A stretch of 64,000 nt of DNA from JAVBSN01 sp031556525 (GCA_031556525.1 JAVBSS010000031.1:1-64000), one strand, 5' to 3'. Shown: positions 27,314 to 38,095, counted from the first letter of the stretch. Notes: generated from the letters alone by a model not told the origin. Numbers and translations: made by a program.

Positions 27314-30300
27314 ATGGGGTATGATTATAGTTCAAGAACACAATTAGCAAGTAAGTATTTAGATGGTGTGAAGAAGAAAATTTCATTTATGATTAATTTT
27401 ATATCAGAGAATGAACGTAAAGTAGTAGATGAATTAATTAAATATTCTTATAACACATATAATTGTCATTTTATTAATAAAGTGGTTGCAGATTATAGCG
27501 AACAAGTTCCAAGTGAATATATAAAGGCTAATTATAAGAATGTTGTAAAATTAATGGTTCCTAAGGAATGTCAAAAGGACTTTTATTATATTATAGATAA
27601 GTACAATAAGTTTCAATATAGTGAAGGCTATGATAGAAGAAGTGTTAGAACCATTGATTATAAGCCTTCTATTAGAAAAGTTTTTGCCCTTATGGATTCT
27701 TATAAATGGTTTGGAATATTTAATTGTTCTATATCAGATTATATGTTGAATAATCTAAGCCCAGAAATGCTAGATTATAAACAAAATAGAAGTGATATGA
27801 GAAGTTTTGATGATATACTTGCAGCTAGAATAGATGTAGGAGATACAGCAGTTAAGCAAAGTATAATAGATATTATTCAAAGTGAAAATAATACAGGGGT
27901 AGTGACAACTGATATTATTAGAGCAATTGTAAAAAGTTCGGATACAGAGTTACATAAACTTTTATGCGATTTTATGTTGGCAGCAAAATTACAAGAAGGA
28001 GTAAGACAAGCTGTATGTGAAAATGCAGATTGTGGAACAATAGAAGCATTTATACTTATACTTAATACTATATATGATAACGACCTTATAAGATTTGCGT
28101 CAGTTAAGAGGGCTATTGCAACATGGACAGGAATATGTAGTCATGACCATTTAGATAGAATATCTAATAAGATATTAGAAGATATGATAATTACAATTAG
28201 TGATAAGAAGAAGGCGTATGAGTACATTGGAACTAATGATAGTATCCACATTATGATTGGTTTGTGGGCGTTAGGTTGTTATGAGATAAAAGATTCTATT
28301 GAAGCTATGAAAGCATGTGTAGATAATGGAACTAGAAATCAATTACTTACTATGTCATATTTTAATCGTTCAGTAGATGATTATAAATACTGCAACGAAA
28401 CATCTTTGAGGATTATAGAAAAATATTCAGATGACTTAGAAATAGTAGCAGCATTTATGCCAACTTATTTGAGCAACACTGATACATATGCAAGAAGAAC
28501 ATATGATGATAAAACTAAGGAATATCAGACAATTTCAGTTACCCATTTATATGAGAGTAATGAACAAGCATATAAGCATTATGAGATAATGAAAAATATA
28601 TTAGAAAATATACCGAAGAAGAGCATAGAATATTCACCATGTATATTTCCGTGGTATTCAGTTAAGTTGGAGAAATCTAATTTGATTGTTAGAATGGCAG
28701 TTACAGCATATGCATTGGGCGACAATGATTTAATAGATTATGTATGCACTAAGATTCCTAATATAGATGGCGGATATTATTATAACAGAGGTGTTTATGT
28801 AAGAATGTTGTTGCATAATCCTGCAACTGATATTCAACGAAAAGCATTATTAGGATATGTTGGAGATAAAGAAAGTTGTACTAGAGAAGCAGCATATGAC
28901 ATAGTGGATTCTATGAATCTAATTGAAGAAGATTATAGCATCTTAGAGGCTTTGTTAAAATATAAAAGCACGGATATAAGGCAGAATGCACTGAATATCC
29001 TTAAGAAACTTAGAAGTGAACAATTATTTAATTGTGTAGATAGATTAATATCTGGAAACAAAGAGGAGATTAGGTTAGGAGGACTTGACCTTATAGCCTA
29101 TGCAAAAAGTAATAAGGAGATAGATGCATCACAGTTAATAACATTAACCAGTAAAATATCAACGCCTACAGAGTCAGAACAAATACTTATAGAAGAGATT
29201 AGTGGTAAAGGAAAAGCCGGTGAAGTATTAAGTGAGAGAGGCTTTGGGCTCTATAATCCTGATGTGAAAATACCAACAAATATCCACAAACCAGATATTT
29301 CAGTAGTTAATAATTATTTTAATATATCTAAGAAAGAGTTAGATAAGATATTTGATAAGCTTACAGCTTTTATAGATAAACATAGCGGGCTTGAATATAC
29401 TGATCATTGGGGAGATGAGAGGCTATTAGGAAATGCATTAAATGTTATCAAGGGTAAATCATATAGTGCTCCGTACCATGAAAGTCATCCATTTCCAGAA
29501 TTATGGAAAGAATTCTATGAAACAGAAATAAAAGATGAACGTATACTTATGAATATGTATATTGCAATTCAAGATGGGTTAAGTAGTGATGGTATAGAGG
29601 ATTATATTACATATCTGACTTATGAAAAAAAAATATTCGGTGAAGTTGCTTCGGATTATAGTGTATCTAATAACAAATATGTTGGAAGATATGCAAGAAA
29701 TAGTATTATAGGAGTAGTGATAAACATTCTTATTAGTATGTATGATGTTAAACTTCCTTATGAGGTATGTACTAATCTAATGTGGTACATTACTGAAAAC
29801 ATGCCTAAGGAAGCATTATGGTATAAGAAAATACTTGATTATAGATATAGGTCATGGTTTGAGACCAAAGAAACAGCATTTACTAAAAGTAATAAATTTA
29901 GTCTGATTAGTAATGAATTAACTAAATGGAAAACAGATGAAGAATTTATTGAAAGATTTAATGTGTTGTATAGAGTAGATGAAGTATTTAAATTTAATGA
30001 AAAGAAAGAATACCATGGTAGTGAAGCTAGTACATATGAAAAACTTATTAGTGATTGCGAAAATACTATAAGCTACCATAGAGATAGCGATACCCTTCTT
30101 AGTGTCTATTATTATATTAAGGCTTATGAGCTAAATGTAATATCAGAAGATATGGTGTACAAGGCCATATTTGAAGATATAGGATTATGTGCCGCTATTA
30201 AGGGATTAAGTATATTTAATGAAGAAAAGATAGGAGCATATCAGCTTAATACATTGAATAAATTTACTAATGGAGATGGAGAAAATAGGGGTAGTAATTA

Positions 30301-32431
30301 TTATAAAATAGGACTTAAATTCTATAATAATATAATTAATAAAATATTAGATGTAGAACTTAAAAGAGGAGATTCACCTACAGTATTTTCACCAGTAATT
30401 AGTTATATTAATAAGATATTAGGTGCTGATAGATTGGTAGCTATATTAACAGCCCTTGGTAAAGAAAAACTTGATAGAAAAACATATTACGGCAGCAATG
30501 GAACAGGGAAGAAAGAATGTCTTAGCAAATTACTTAAGGTATGCTATCCATTAGAGACTGATAATGTAGATACATTAAAGGCGTTAATTAAGAAAACTAA
30601 CATTAAGGAAGATAGACTTATTGAAACAGCTATGTATTCGCCACAATGGTTAGATATTATAGAAGAATATCTAAACTATGATGGATTTAAGAGTGGATGC
30701 TATTATTTTATGGCACATATGAATGAACGCTTTGATGATAAGAAGACTGCTATGATTGCAAAATACACACCGTTATCTACAGAAGAATTAAATAATGGTG
30801 CCTTTGACTTTGAATGGTTTAATGAAGTGTATAATAGATTAGGTGAGGATAGAATTGATAAATTATATGCAAGTGCAAAGTATATCTCAGATGGTGCAAA
30901 ACATTCTAGAGCAAGAAAGTACGCAGATGCCGCTTTAGATAAAGTAAGCCGTGATGACTTAGAAGTTATTATAAGTGATAAGAGAAATAAAGACTTATTT
31001 ATGAGTTATGGAATTATTCCAATAAGAGATAAGGCGGATATGCTTCATAGATATGAATATATTCAAAAGTTCCTAAAAGAAAGTAAGCAGTTTGGTGCAC
31101 AAAGAAGAGCAAGCGAGGCAGCAGCCGTAGATGTAGCACTAAAAAATATGGCAACTGTTGCAGGATATACTGATGTAACAAGATTAATATTAGCCATGGA
31201 AATAGAGATTGTTAAAGCAAATTCTTCTTATTTTGAAGGTTATGAAATTGAAGGTTATCAATTTAAAATTAGTGTTAATTCTATAGGTAAGGCAGAATTA
31301 ATCATAAGCAAGAATGATAAAACACTTAAATCAGTACCAACAAGCTTGAAGAAAAACGAGAAAGTTTTAGAAATAAAAGAATTCCAGAAGAAACTTAAAG
31401 ACCAATATTCTCGTACAGTAAAAATGCTTGAACAAGCAATGGAGGAAGAAGAGTATTATACATTTGAAGAATTAGTAGGATTACTTGAGAATCCTGTTAC
31501 GAGAGAGATTATTAATAAGCTAGTATTTATTTCAGAAGATGCAAGTGGATTCATAGGAAATAAAGGTCTAGTAGATTATAATAATTCAGAATGTACATTA
31601 AAAGCTGATGCAAGGGTTAGAGTTGCACATCCGCATGACTTATATAAATCAGGAAACTGGCATGAATATCAAAACTATTTATTTGAGCAATTCAAAGATA
31701 GTAAAATCAAGCAACCATTTAAACAAGTATTTAGAGAGTTGTATGTAAAATTACCAGAAGAAGCAGATAAATATTCTTCGTTAATGTTTGCAGGAAATCA
31801 GATACAGCCTCAGAAAACAGTTGGAGCATTGAAAAATAGAAGATGGATTGCTGATTATGAAGAAGGATTGCAGAAAGTATATTATAAAGAAAATATTATT
31901 GCTAGAATATATGCAATGGCAGATTGGTTTTCTCCAAGTGAAGTAGAAGCACCAACTCTAGAATGGGTAGAATTCTCAGATAGAAAAACTTTTAAAGCAA
32001 TTAAAATAGCAGAAGTGCCAGATATAATATATTCAGAGGTTATGAGAGATGTAGACTTAGCAGTTAGTGTTGCGCATGCAGGTGGAGTTGATCCAGAAAC
32101 TAGTCATTCAACTGTTGAGATGCGTAAAGTTATTGCAGAATTTAATATGCAATTATTTGGTCTTAGCAATGTAACATTTGAGAAGAATCATGCAATGATT
32201 AAGGGAACAAAAGCGACATATAGTATTCACTTAGGAAGTGGTGTGATTCATCAAATGGGAGGACCTCAAATAAATGTACTTCCGGTTCATTCACAAAGTA
32301 GAGGTAAAATATTCTTACCATTTATTGATGAAGACCCTAAGAATGCAGAAATAACTTCAAAAATATTATTGTTTGCACAAGATAATAAAATAAAAGATCC
32401 ATATATACTTTCTCAGATAATAATAGAGTAA
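27314..32431 (+). CDS. DUF4132 giant protein
   Basis: 1705 residues. The C-terminal 450 residues resemble the DUF4132 family (relatives of E. coli YehI/MolR): EEGLQKVYYKENIIARIYAM, WVEFSDRKTFKAIKIAEVPD, DLAVSVAHAGGVDPETSHST and QSRGKIFLPFIDEDPKNAEI. The N-terminal 1200 residues are mostly helical with HEAT/ARM-like spacing, consistent with a large scaffold. No signal peptide or membrane segment is visible, so it should be cytoplasmic. AGGAGG lies 8 nt before the ATG. Molecular function is unknown for the family. The upstream partner at 26879 is 12 bp away. Confidence 0.88.
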   Translation: MGYDYSSRTQLASKYLDGVKKKISFMINFISENERKVVDELIKYSYNTYNCHFINKVVADYSEQVPSEYIKANYKNVVKLMVPKECQKDFYYIIDKYNKFQYSEGYDRRSVRTIDYKPSIRKVFALMDSYKWFGIFNCSISDYMLNNLSPEMLDYKQNRSDMRSFDDILAARIDVGDTAVKQSIIDIIQSENNTGVVTTDIIRAIVKSSDTELHKLLCDFMLAAKLQEGVRQAVCENADCGTIEAFILILNTIYDNDLIRFASVKRAIATWTGICSHDHLDRISNKILEDMIITISDKKKAYEYIGTNDSIHIMIGLWALGCYEIKDSIEAMKACVDNGTRNQLLTMSYFNRSVDDYKYCNETSLRIIEKYSDDLEIVAAFMPTYLSNTDTYARRTYDDKTKEYQTISVTHLYESNEQAYKHYEIMKNILENIPKKSIEYSPCIFPWYSVKLEKSNLIVRMAVTAYALGDNDLIDYVCTKIPNIDGGYYYNRGVYVRMLLHNPATDIQRKALLGYVGDKESCTREAAYDIVDSMNLIEEDYSILEALLKYKSTDIRQNALNILKKLRSEQLFNCVDRLISGNKEEIRLGGLDLIAYAKSNKEIDASQLITLTSKISTPTESEQILIEEISGKGKAGEVLSERGFGLYNPDVKIPTNIHKPDISVVNNYFNISKKELDKIFDKLTAFIDKHSGLEYTDHWGDERLLGNALNVIKGKSYSAPYHESHPFPELWKEFYETEIKDERILMNMYIAIQDGLSSDGIEDYITYLTYEKKIFGEVASDYSVSNNKYVGRYARNSIIGVVINILISMYDVKLPYEVCTNLMWYITENMPKEALWYKKILDYRYRSWFETKETAFTKSNKFSLISNELTKWKTDEEFIERFNVLYRVDEVFKFNEKKEYHGSEASTYEKLISDCENTISYHRDSDTLLSVYYYIKAYELNVISEDMVYKAIFEDIGLCAAIKGLSIFNEEKIGAYQLNTLNKFTNGDGENRGSNYYKIGLKFYNNIINKILDVELKRGDSPTVFSPVISYINKILGADRLVAILTALGKEKLDRKTYYGSNGTGKKECLSKLLKVCYPLETDNVDTLKALIKKTNIKEDRLIETAMYSPQWLDIIEEYLNYDGFKSGCYYFMAHMNERFDDKKTAMIAKYTPLSTEELNNGAFDFEWFNEVYNRLGEDRIDKLYASAKYISDGAKHSRARKYADAALDKVSRDDLEVIISDKRNKDLFMSYGIIPIRDKADMLHRYEYIQKFLKESKQFGAQRRASEAAAVDVALKNMATVAGYTDVTRLILAMEIEIVKANSSYFEGYEIEGYQFKISVNSIGKAELIISKNDKTLKSVPTSLKKNEKVLEIKEFQKKLKDQYSRTVKMLEQAMEEEEYYTFEELVGLLENPVTREIINKLVFISEDASGFIGNKGLVDYNNSECTLKADARVRVAHPHDLYKSGNWHEYQNYLFEQFKDSKIKQPFKQVFRELYVKLPEEADKYSSLMFAGNQIQPQKTVGALKNRRWIADYEEGLQKVYYKENIIARIYAMADWFSPSEVEAPTLEWVEFSDRKTFKAIKIAEVPDIIYSEVMRDVDLAVSVAHAGGVDPETSHSTVEMRKVIAEFNMQLFGLSNVTFEKNHAMIKGTKATYSIHLGSGVIHQMGGPQINVLPVHSQSRGKIFLPFIDEDPKNAEITSKILLFAQDNKIKDPYILSQIIIE

Positions 32432-32501
32432 AGGAATTTATACCTCACAGTACCTCAAAATATACATATATTATATTATCAAGCTAATTAAGGAGCGACA
32501 T

Positions 32502-32924
32502 ATGTATATGAATAATAGATCAATGGACTATGGCCCAGAGCCATTTGTTGTAGATATAGAGAAGGTAACTAAGCAGAATCCAAATTACAGAACAGCCCTA
32601 TGGACAGGAGATCATTTGCAGGTAACTTTAATGGATATACCAGTAGGTGGAGATGTAGGATTGGAGATTCATCCAGATACAGATCAATTTTTCCGTATTG
32701 AAGAAGGTGTGGCACAAGTATTAATGGGTAATAACCAGAATAATCTTAACCTACGAGCTAGAGCAACTGATGGGGATGCAATTATGATTCCAGCAGGTAC
32801 ATGGCACAATGTAGTTAATGCAGGCAATGAACCTCTTAAGATGTATTCTATATATGCACCACCTCATCATCCAAGAGGAACAGTGAATGTGACAAAAGCT
32901 GATGCTATGGCACAAGAAGGATAG
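32502..32924 (+). CDS. Cupin-domain protein
   Basis: 140 residues with a single conserved beta-barrel cupin: motif 1 GLEIHPDTDQFFRIEEGVAQ (metal-binding H and E, one of the usual two histidines replaced by D) and motif 2 PAGTWHNVVNAGNEPLK. The C-terminal YAPPHHPRGTVNVTKADAMA is typical of small stand-alone cupins in anaerobes. Likely a metal-dependent enzyme or sensor; the substrate is unknown. AGGAG precedes the ATG. The antiporter gene follows immediately. Confidence 0.87.
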   Translation: MYMNNRSMDYGPEPFVVDIEKVTKQNPNYRTALWTGDHLQVTLMDIPVGGDVGLEIHPDTDQFFRIEEGVAQVLMGNNQNNLNLRARATDGDAIMIPAGTWHNVVNAGNEPLKMYSIYAPPHHPRGTVNVTKADAMAQEG

Positions 32925-32925
32925 A

Positions 32926-34005
32926 ATGAAAGAGGGGATTGCTTTGAAGCTTTTTTATACTCTTTTGATATTCTTTCCTATTACCGTTTTAGCAAGATAT
33001 GTATTTCATGCTGACGATAGTGTTGTGTTTACTACAAGTTGTTTAGCGATTATACCACTAGCAGTATTAATAGGAAAATCCACAGAGCAAATATCAGTGT
33101 ATACGGGGCCTATGATTGGAGGATTTCTAAATGCTACAATGGGCAATATACCAGAACTAGTAATTAGTGGTTTTGCTATTAAATCAGGTCTATATACCTT
33201 TGTACTTGCAAGTCTTTCAGGCTCAATTTTTGGAAATATTCTAGTTGGTCTAGGATTAAGTATATTTATAGGTGGATTAAAAAATAAATCCCAAAAGTTT
33301 AGTACTACTATAATGCGAAGTAATTTTATTTTATTAGCATTTGCAGCATTCAGTATGATTATGCCCTTTGCATTTAAACATTTTGGAAAGGATAGTTTTG
33401 AAGGGACAGATCTGAAAAGTTTTAGTTTAGTGCTAGCTGTTATTATGTTAACTATGTATATAATAGGTATGGTATTTACGCTGTTTACTAATAAAGATAT
33501 AGATGATATAGAGGGCGAAGATGAAGAAATAGAAGAAGAGGCAAAATGGAGTTTGAGGCTTTCAATTGGAATATTGGCAATTACCACAATTGCAGTAGTT
33601 GTTATGAGTAACACTTTAGTTGATACTGTTGAAGTGGCGGCTACTAAGTTTGGACTAAGTGAAGGATTTATAGGAATTATATTAATGCCTATATTGGGAA
33701 ACGTGGCAGAGAATGTATCCGCTATAATTATGGCATATAAAAACAAGTTGAATCTAAGTATTGGAATTGCAGCAGGTTCTAGTATGCAAATAGCTCTATT
33801 TGTAACACCAATAATGGTTATATTTAGTGCTATTCTAGGAGATACAATGGAATTAATATATACCCCAGAAGAATTAATAGCTATTATTATAGGAATAATA
33901 ATGGTAGCGTTTGTACTTATGGATAAAAAAACAAACTGGTTAGAAGGTCTGCAATTATTTGCAGCATATATTATATTAGGTGTAGCATTTTTCATGTTTG
34001 TATAG
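32926..34005 (+). CDS. Ca2+/H+ antiporter (CaCA, Cax type)
   Basis: 359 residues, about eleven membrane helices. The two inverted alpha-repeats characteristic of cation/Ca2+ exchangers are present: GGFLNATMGNIPELVISGFA and later IGIILMPILGNVAENVSAII, each with the conserved GN(xP/A)E. An acidic loop (DIDDIEGEDEEIEEEAKW) separates the halves. It exports calcium in exchange for protons. The frame opens at 32902; ATG 32926 with AAGGA upstream is chosen, but TTG 32944 with AGAGGGG 6 nt before it is equally possible. It ends before a strong terminator. Confidence 0.9.
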   Translation: MKEGIALKLFYTLLIFFPITVLARYVFHADDSVVFTTSCLAIIPLAVLIGKSTEQISVYTGPMIGGFLNATMGNIPELVISGFAIKSGLYTFVLASLSGSIFGNILVGLGLSIFIGGLKNKSQKFSTTIMRSNFILLAFAAFSMIMPFAFKHFGKDSFEGTDLKSFSLVLAVIMLTMYIIGMVFTLFTNKDIDDIEGEDEEIEEEAKWSLRLSIGILAITTIAVVVMSNTLVDTVEVAATKFGLSEGFIGIILMPILGNVAENVSAIIMAYKNKLNLSIGIAAGSSMQIALFVTPIMVIFSAILGDTMELIYTPEELIAIIIGIIMVAFVLMDKKTNWLEGLQLFAAYIILGVAFFMFV

Positions 34006-34076
34006 AATGATTATAAAATAGAGATGATATTGAAGTAATTATCAAGCAATATATATAAGTTAGAATTATATGATTT

Positions 34077-34125
34077 CCCTTAAGTAGGTATGATGGATAT
34101 TCAAATCTACTTAAGGGTTTTATTT
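34077..34125 (+). terminator. Terminator of the antiporter gene
   Basis: Perfect 11-bp stem CCCTTAAGTAG / CTACTTAAGGG, 19-nt loop, then TTTTATTT. Confidence 0.85.
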
Positions 34126-34174
34126 GTATATAACTAGAATATAATCTATATAAGGAATGTTAGATTATATATAA

Positions 34175-35356
34175 CTAATATCTAATTTCCTTAACCGCAT
34201 CATGTAATTGTACTAGAGCAAGTTCTAGAATACTACGTGGACATGCAATGTTAATTCTCTCAAATTGAGAAGTTTCCTTGCCAAAAATAATACCATCATC
34301 TAACCACAGCTTTGCTTTATCAATAATCAGACTAGATAGTTCTCTATAATTAAGCTTAAGTCCACTACAATCAAGCCATATTAGATAAGTCCCTTCAGGT
34401 TCAATTAGCTTGATTTCTGGAATGTAAGTTCTAATATAATCCCTTGCGAAATCTAGATTATCTTTTAAATATGATTTAAGTTCATTATGCCATTCATATC
34501 CATTTTTATATGCAGATTGGCAACCAACTATACCTAATGTGTTTACTTGGCTATATCCACTAGCACTAAACTCTTTTCTAAAAGCTAAGCGAATCTTTGA
34601 ATTAGGAATAAATATATTTGATATTTGAAGACCTGCCATATTAAAGGTTTTACTAGGTGCTGTACATATAATAGAATTCATTGCAAATTCTTCACTAATG
34701 GAAGCAAACACAGTGTGCGAATGATTAGGATATGTAAAATCACAATGTATCTCATCGGATAGTACTAGTACATTATGTTTTAGGCATATCTCACCTATGC
34801 GAGTAAGTTCTTCTATGGTCCATACTCTACCAACAGGATTATGAGGAGAGCATAACAAAAATAATTTGATTTTTTCTTCAACTATCTTCTTCTCAAAATC
34901 TTCAAAATCTATTGAATATTTACCATCTGAATATACAAGTTGATTATTAATAAGACGACGCTTATTATTAACAATACATTCAGAAAAAGGATAGTAGACG
35001 GGTTGTTGCAGAAGAACAGCATCTCCAGGGTTAGTAAATGTTCTGATTGCTATTGCTATTGCAAATACAATACCTGGAGTCTTAGTTAGCCATTTACTCT
35101 CAGGGCTCCAATTAAAATGATTGAAAAACCAATTATGAAGAGCATTAAAATATTCTTCCTTAGATTCACTATAACCAAATATACCATGACTAACAGCTTT
35201 GTTAATATCATCTAATATTACATCAGGAAGTCTAAAATCCATATCTGCTATCCATAGTGGAAGTAAGTCATCTCTATGTACTCGTTCTATACTAAAATCA
35301 TATTTTAGACAATTTGTATTTTTTCTGTTTATTATTTTATCAAAATTATGTGACAT
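34175..35356 (-). CDS. PatB/MalY-type PLP C-S lyase (aminotransferase fold)
   Basis: 393-residue fold-type I PLP enzyme. The PLP lysine lies in TAPSKTFNMAGLQISN; SPHNPVGRVWT, DEIHCDFTYP and the early MDFRLPD are as in the MalY/PatB group, which cleaves cystathionine to homocysteine (cystathionine beta-lyase). The longest frame starts at ATG 35362, but AGGAGGT (35364-35370) has correct spacing only to the second ATG at 35356, so MSHNFDKII is chosen. It lies 12 bp after the gamma-synthase-like gene, and the two reactions are consecutive in methionine synthesis by transsulfuration. Confidence 0.87.
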   Translation of the reverse strand: MSHNFDKIINRKNTNCLKYDFSIERVHRDDLLPLWIADMDFRLPDVILDDINKAVSHGIFGYSESKEEYFNALHNWFFNHFNWSPESKWLTKTPGIVFAIAIAIRTFTNPGDAVLLQQPVYYPFSECIVNNKRRLINNQLVYSDGKYSIDFEDFEKKIVEEKIKLFLLCSPHNPVGRVWTIEELTRIGEICLKHNVLVLSDEIHCDFTYPNHSHTVFASISEEFAMNSIICTAPSKTFNMAGLQISNIFIPNSKIRLAFRKEFSASGYSQVNTLGIVGCQSAYKNGYEWHNELKSYLKDNLDFARDYIRTYIPEIKLIEPEGTYLIWLDCSGLKLNYRELSSLIIDKAKLWLDDGIIFGKETSQFERINIACPRSILELALVQLHDAVKEIRY

Positions 35357-35368
35357 AGGCATAACCTC

Positions 35369-36514
35369 CTAAAGTGCTTGTTTTAGATCTTCTATCAAAT
35401 CAGTTATATTTTCAATTCCAACAGACAAGCGTAATATTCTATCAGTAATTCCGCTTCGTTCTCTAGCTTCTATAGGAATATCAGCATGAGTCTGAGTAGT
35501 AGGATAAGTAATAAGTGTTTCCACACCACCAAGACTTTCAGCAAAATGTATTAGTTTAACAGACTTAAGAATATTTAAGGCAGTTTCTTTGCTGTCTACT
35601 TGAAAGGTAAGCATGCTTCCGAATCCTCTAGCTTGAGAGCGGTTAATCTCATATCCAGGATGAGATTCAAGACCCGGATAGTATACGTTAGTTACTTTAT
35701 CTTGTGTAATCAACCATTGGCATATGGCAAGGGCATTTTCTTGACTTGCCTTCATTCTTATAGAAAGTGTTTTGATACCTCGAAGTATTAGCCAAGAATC
35801 AAAAGGTGCAAGACCATTTCCGATAGTCTTAATAATGTATCTAAATTTATCGGACAACTCTTCACTATTTACAATGACAAATCCTGCTAGTGTATCATTA
35901 TGCCCACCAAGGAATTTTGTACCACTGTGAATAACAATATCAGCACCTAGATTTAATGGATTTTGAAAGTAAGGAGATAAAAATGTATTATCTACAATTA
36001 ACAAAATATTGTGTTGATGAGCAATGGCAGCCATCTTTCTAATATCGGTAATATTCATCATAGGGTTAGTTGGTGTCTCGATATAAATAGCCTTTGTAGA
36101 AGGCTTTATGTATGGCTCAATATCTTCATATGAAGTATCAACATAATCTATCTCAATTAGATTCTTTCTACAAATGTTATTAAATAATCTAACTGAACCG
36201 CCATATAAATCATTGCCAGATATTATATGGTCGTTAGGGCCGAATAGTTCCATTACGGTAGTAATAGCAGCCATACCACTTGAAAATGCAAGGGCATCAT
36301 AACCATTCTCAAGAGAACAGACAACCTTCTCTAGATGTTCCCTGGTTGGATTCTGTAATCTACTATAGTCATACCCAGTACTACCATCAATACCGTCATG
36401 TGCATAGGTAGCAGATTGATATATAGGGAAGCTAATAGCTCCAGTATTGTCACAATTATTTGAATCATTATTGCCGTATAGGCATTTAGTTGAAATATCT
36501 AATTTACTATTCAT
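35369..36514 (-). CDS. Cys/Met-metabolism PLP enzyme (cystathionine gamma-synthase/lyase type)
   Basis: 381 residues, usual length for the family. The PLP site is visible in IVIHSGTKFLGGHNDTLAGF, with FSSGMAAITTVMELF, YIETPTNPMMNI and the late SLGGVETLITYP. Synthase, gamma-lyase and beta-lyase members are hard to separate by eye; next to a PatB-like beta-lyase, gamma-synthase activity (joining cysteine to an activated homoserine) is the most economical reading. GGAGGTCC precedes the ATG. It is first in the minus-strand pair. No S-box riboswitch is recognisable upstream. Confidence 0.88.
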   Translation of the reverse strand: MNSKLDISTKCLYGNNDSNNCDNTGAISFPIYQSATYAHDGIDGSTGYDYSRLQNPTREHLEKVVCSLENGYDALAFSSGMAAITTVMELFGPNDHIISGNDLYGGSVRLFNNICRKNLIEIDYVDTSYEDIEPYIKPSTKAIYIETPTNPMMNITDIRKMAAIAHQHNILLIVDNTFLSPYFQNPLNLGADIVIHSGTKFLGGHNDTLAGFVIVNSEELSDKFRYIIKTIGNGLAPFDSWLILRGIKTLSIRMKASQENALAICQWLITQDKVTNVYYPGLESHPGYEINRSQARGFGSMLTFQVDSKETALNILKSVKLIHFAESLGGVETLITYPTTQTHADIPIEARERSGITDRILRLSVGIENITDLIEDLKQAL

Positions 36515-36583
36515 ATAGGACCTCCAAGTATAATTAACAATAATATATTATATAAAACATATCTGATAAGTAGGAATAGAATA

Positions 36584-36612
36584 AATATATGATAATAATA
36601 TGCAATTGTCAA
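36584..36612 (-). promoter_or_regulatory. Promoter of the transsulfuration pair
   Basis: On the minus strand TTGACA (36612-36607), 17-bp spacer, TATATT (36589-36584), about 70 bp before the start codon. Confidence 0.7.
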
Positions 36613-36786
36613 TAGTTAAATTACATAATTTAATATATACAATTAAAAGACAGATTGAAGAACTGACTTTTTTTGGTTATTATATAAACTTGCGTATTAT
36701 TTTATTTATCGTATAATGGAGTTATAAGACAATGTAAACATCTACTAACACTTTGTGTTAATGATTAAGGAGGAGTGGAGATTATT

Positions 36787-38061
36787 ATGAAGAAATATTT
36801 AAAAGCATTGCTAATGGTACTGCTTCTATGTGGTACTATGTTGCCTAACATTAATGTTAAGGCAGAGGCGGTAGAGGATGTAACAGAAGAACCTAATTCT
36901 GTGGGAACAATGATTCCATTTAGTAATTATGAGTATAAGGTTCTTCCTGATGGAACAGTAGAGATAACAAAATATCACTATAGTACTGTTTATAAAGAAA
37001 TCAATATTGTAGATACAATTGATGGAAGAAAGGTAACAAGTATAGGTTATAATGCATTTACAGCATGTATAGGGGCTGATAAGATAACTATTCCAGATGG
37101 TGTAACTAGCATAGGAAATAATGCTTTTTCGGCATGTAGTACCCTTAAAGAGATAATTATTCCTAATAGTGTGACAAGTATGGGAAACGATGTTTTCTGG
37201 GGATGCAATTATGTTGTAATACATTGTAATCTAAATAGTGCTGCAGAAGCATATGCTATAGCTAACAACCATTTATATAATAACTTTTCTAGCGATATAA
37301 CATTATCAGAGACAACATATGCATATGATGGTACAGCAAAGACTCCTACAGTAACAATAAAAGATGGTGATAAAACATTAAAAAATGGAACTGATTATAC
37401 ATTAAAATATGATAATAATACAGCAATAGGAACAGCTACAGTTACTATTACGGGTAAAGGTAGTTATGTAGGAACTATTATAAAAGAATATACAATTGAA
37501 AAAGCAGAATATTATAATATTAACACACATGGCGGTGTATGGAATGGAACCAATTATGTTATAGGTGGGTTAATGATGACAGATATATTCTTTAGTGATG
37601 GAACATACACTTATTATCTTCAACTAGATGGAACGCCAATGAAGAATAGATTAACTTATCATCCAGACGGAGAACATTTAATATACCTTGATGAAGATGG
37701 ACATGAATTATTTGACCAATTCAAATACTGTGAAGATGTAGGCTATACTTGTTACTTTAATACATTTGGATACCTATATAAAGATGAGATAACATTTTAT
37801 AATGGTAAACCATATTATCTAGATGGAACAGGAAGAATGAAACAAGGCGAATATTTTAAGTTTGATAATGGAGTGGATATAGGTTATGCTCAGGAAGATG
37901 GAAGCCTTATAAATACTGGTTTTGGATATGATCCATGGGGAAGAGTTGTATTTTACCATTGGAATGGAATGATAGCAAGGGGACTAATAACAGATGGTGT
38001 ATGGTATTATCATATGGATGAAACAGACGGACATTTATTAGGACAGTTTCCTGTGAATTAG
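36787..38061 (+). CDS. BspA-like surface protein 2 (short)
   Basis: 424 residues. A signal peptide (about 1-27, MKKYLKALLMVLLLCG) is followed by only three complete BspA-type repeats (about 85-145, VTSIGNNAFSACSTLKEIII), the MBG/Ig-like domain (LSETTYAYDGTAKTPTVTIK) and the conserved C-terminal aromatic repeats ending LGQFPVN. Compared with paralogues of 8-11 repeats the LRR region is strongly shortened while the anchor end is kept. ATG 36787 is preferred over GTG 36775, which lies inside the ribosome site. A TATAAT box lies at about 36710. A hairpin terminator closes the gene. Confidence 0.88.
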   Translation: MKKYLKALLMVLLLCGTMLPNINVKAEAVEDVTEEPNSVGTMIPFSNYEYKVLPDGTVEITKYHYSTVYKEINIVDTIDGRKVTSIGYNAFTACIGADKITIPDGVTSIGNNAFSACSTLKEIIIPNSVTSMGNDVFWGCNYVVIHCNLNSAAEAYAIANNHLYNNFSSDITLSETTYAYDGTAKTPTVTIKDGDKTLKNGTDYTLKYDNNTAIGTATVTITGKGSYVGTIIKEYTIEKAEYYNINTHGGVWNGTNYVIGGLMMTDIFFSDGTYTYYLQLDGTPMKNRLTYHPDGEHLIYLDEDGHELFDQFKYCEDVGYTCYFNTFGYLYKDEITFYNGKPYYLDGTGRMKQGEYFKFDNGVDIGYAQEDGSLINTGFGYDPWGRVVFYHWNGMIARGLITDGVWYYHMDETDGHLLGQFPVN

Positions 38062-38095
38062 GAAAGTAATAATAATTAAATATTAAAACTTATAT

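Noticed and set aside
33006..33995. Long minus-strand frame of 329 codons
   Set aside because: It is antisense to the Ca2+/H+ antiporter, is made of repeated hydrophobic-codon complements and has no ribosome site; a shadow.
36515..36780. SAM riboswitch before the transsulfuration genes
   Set aside because: No S-box core sequence could be found in the minus-strand leader.
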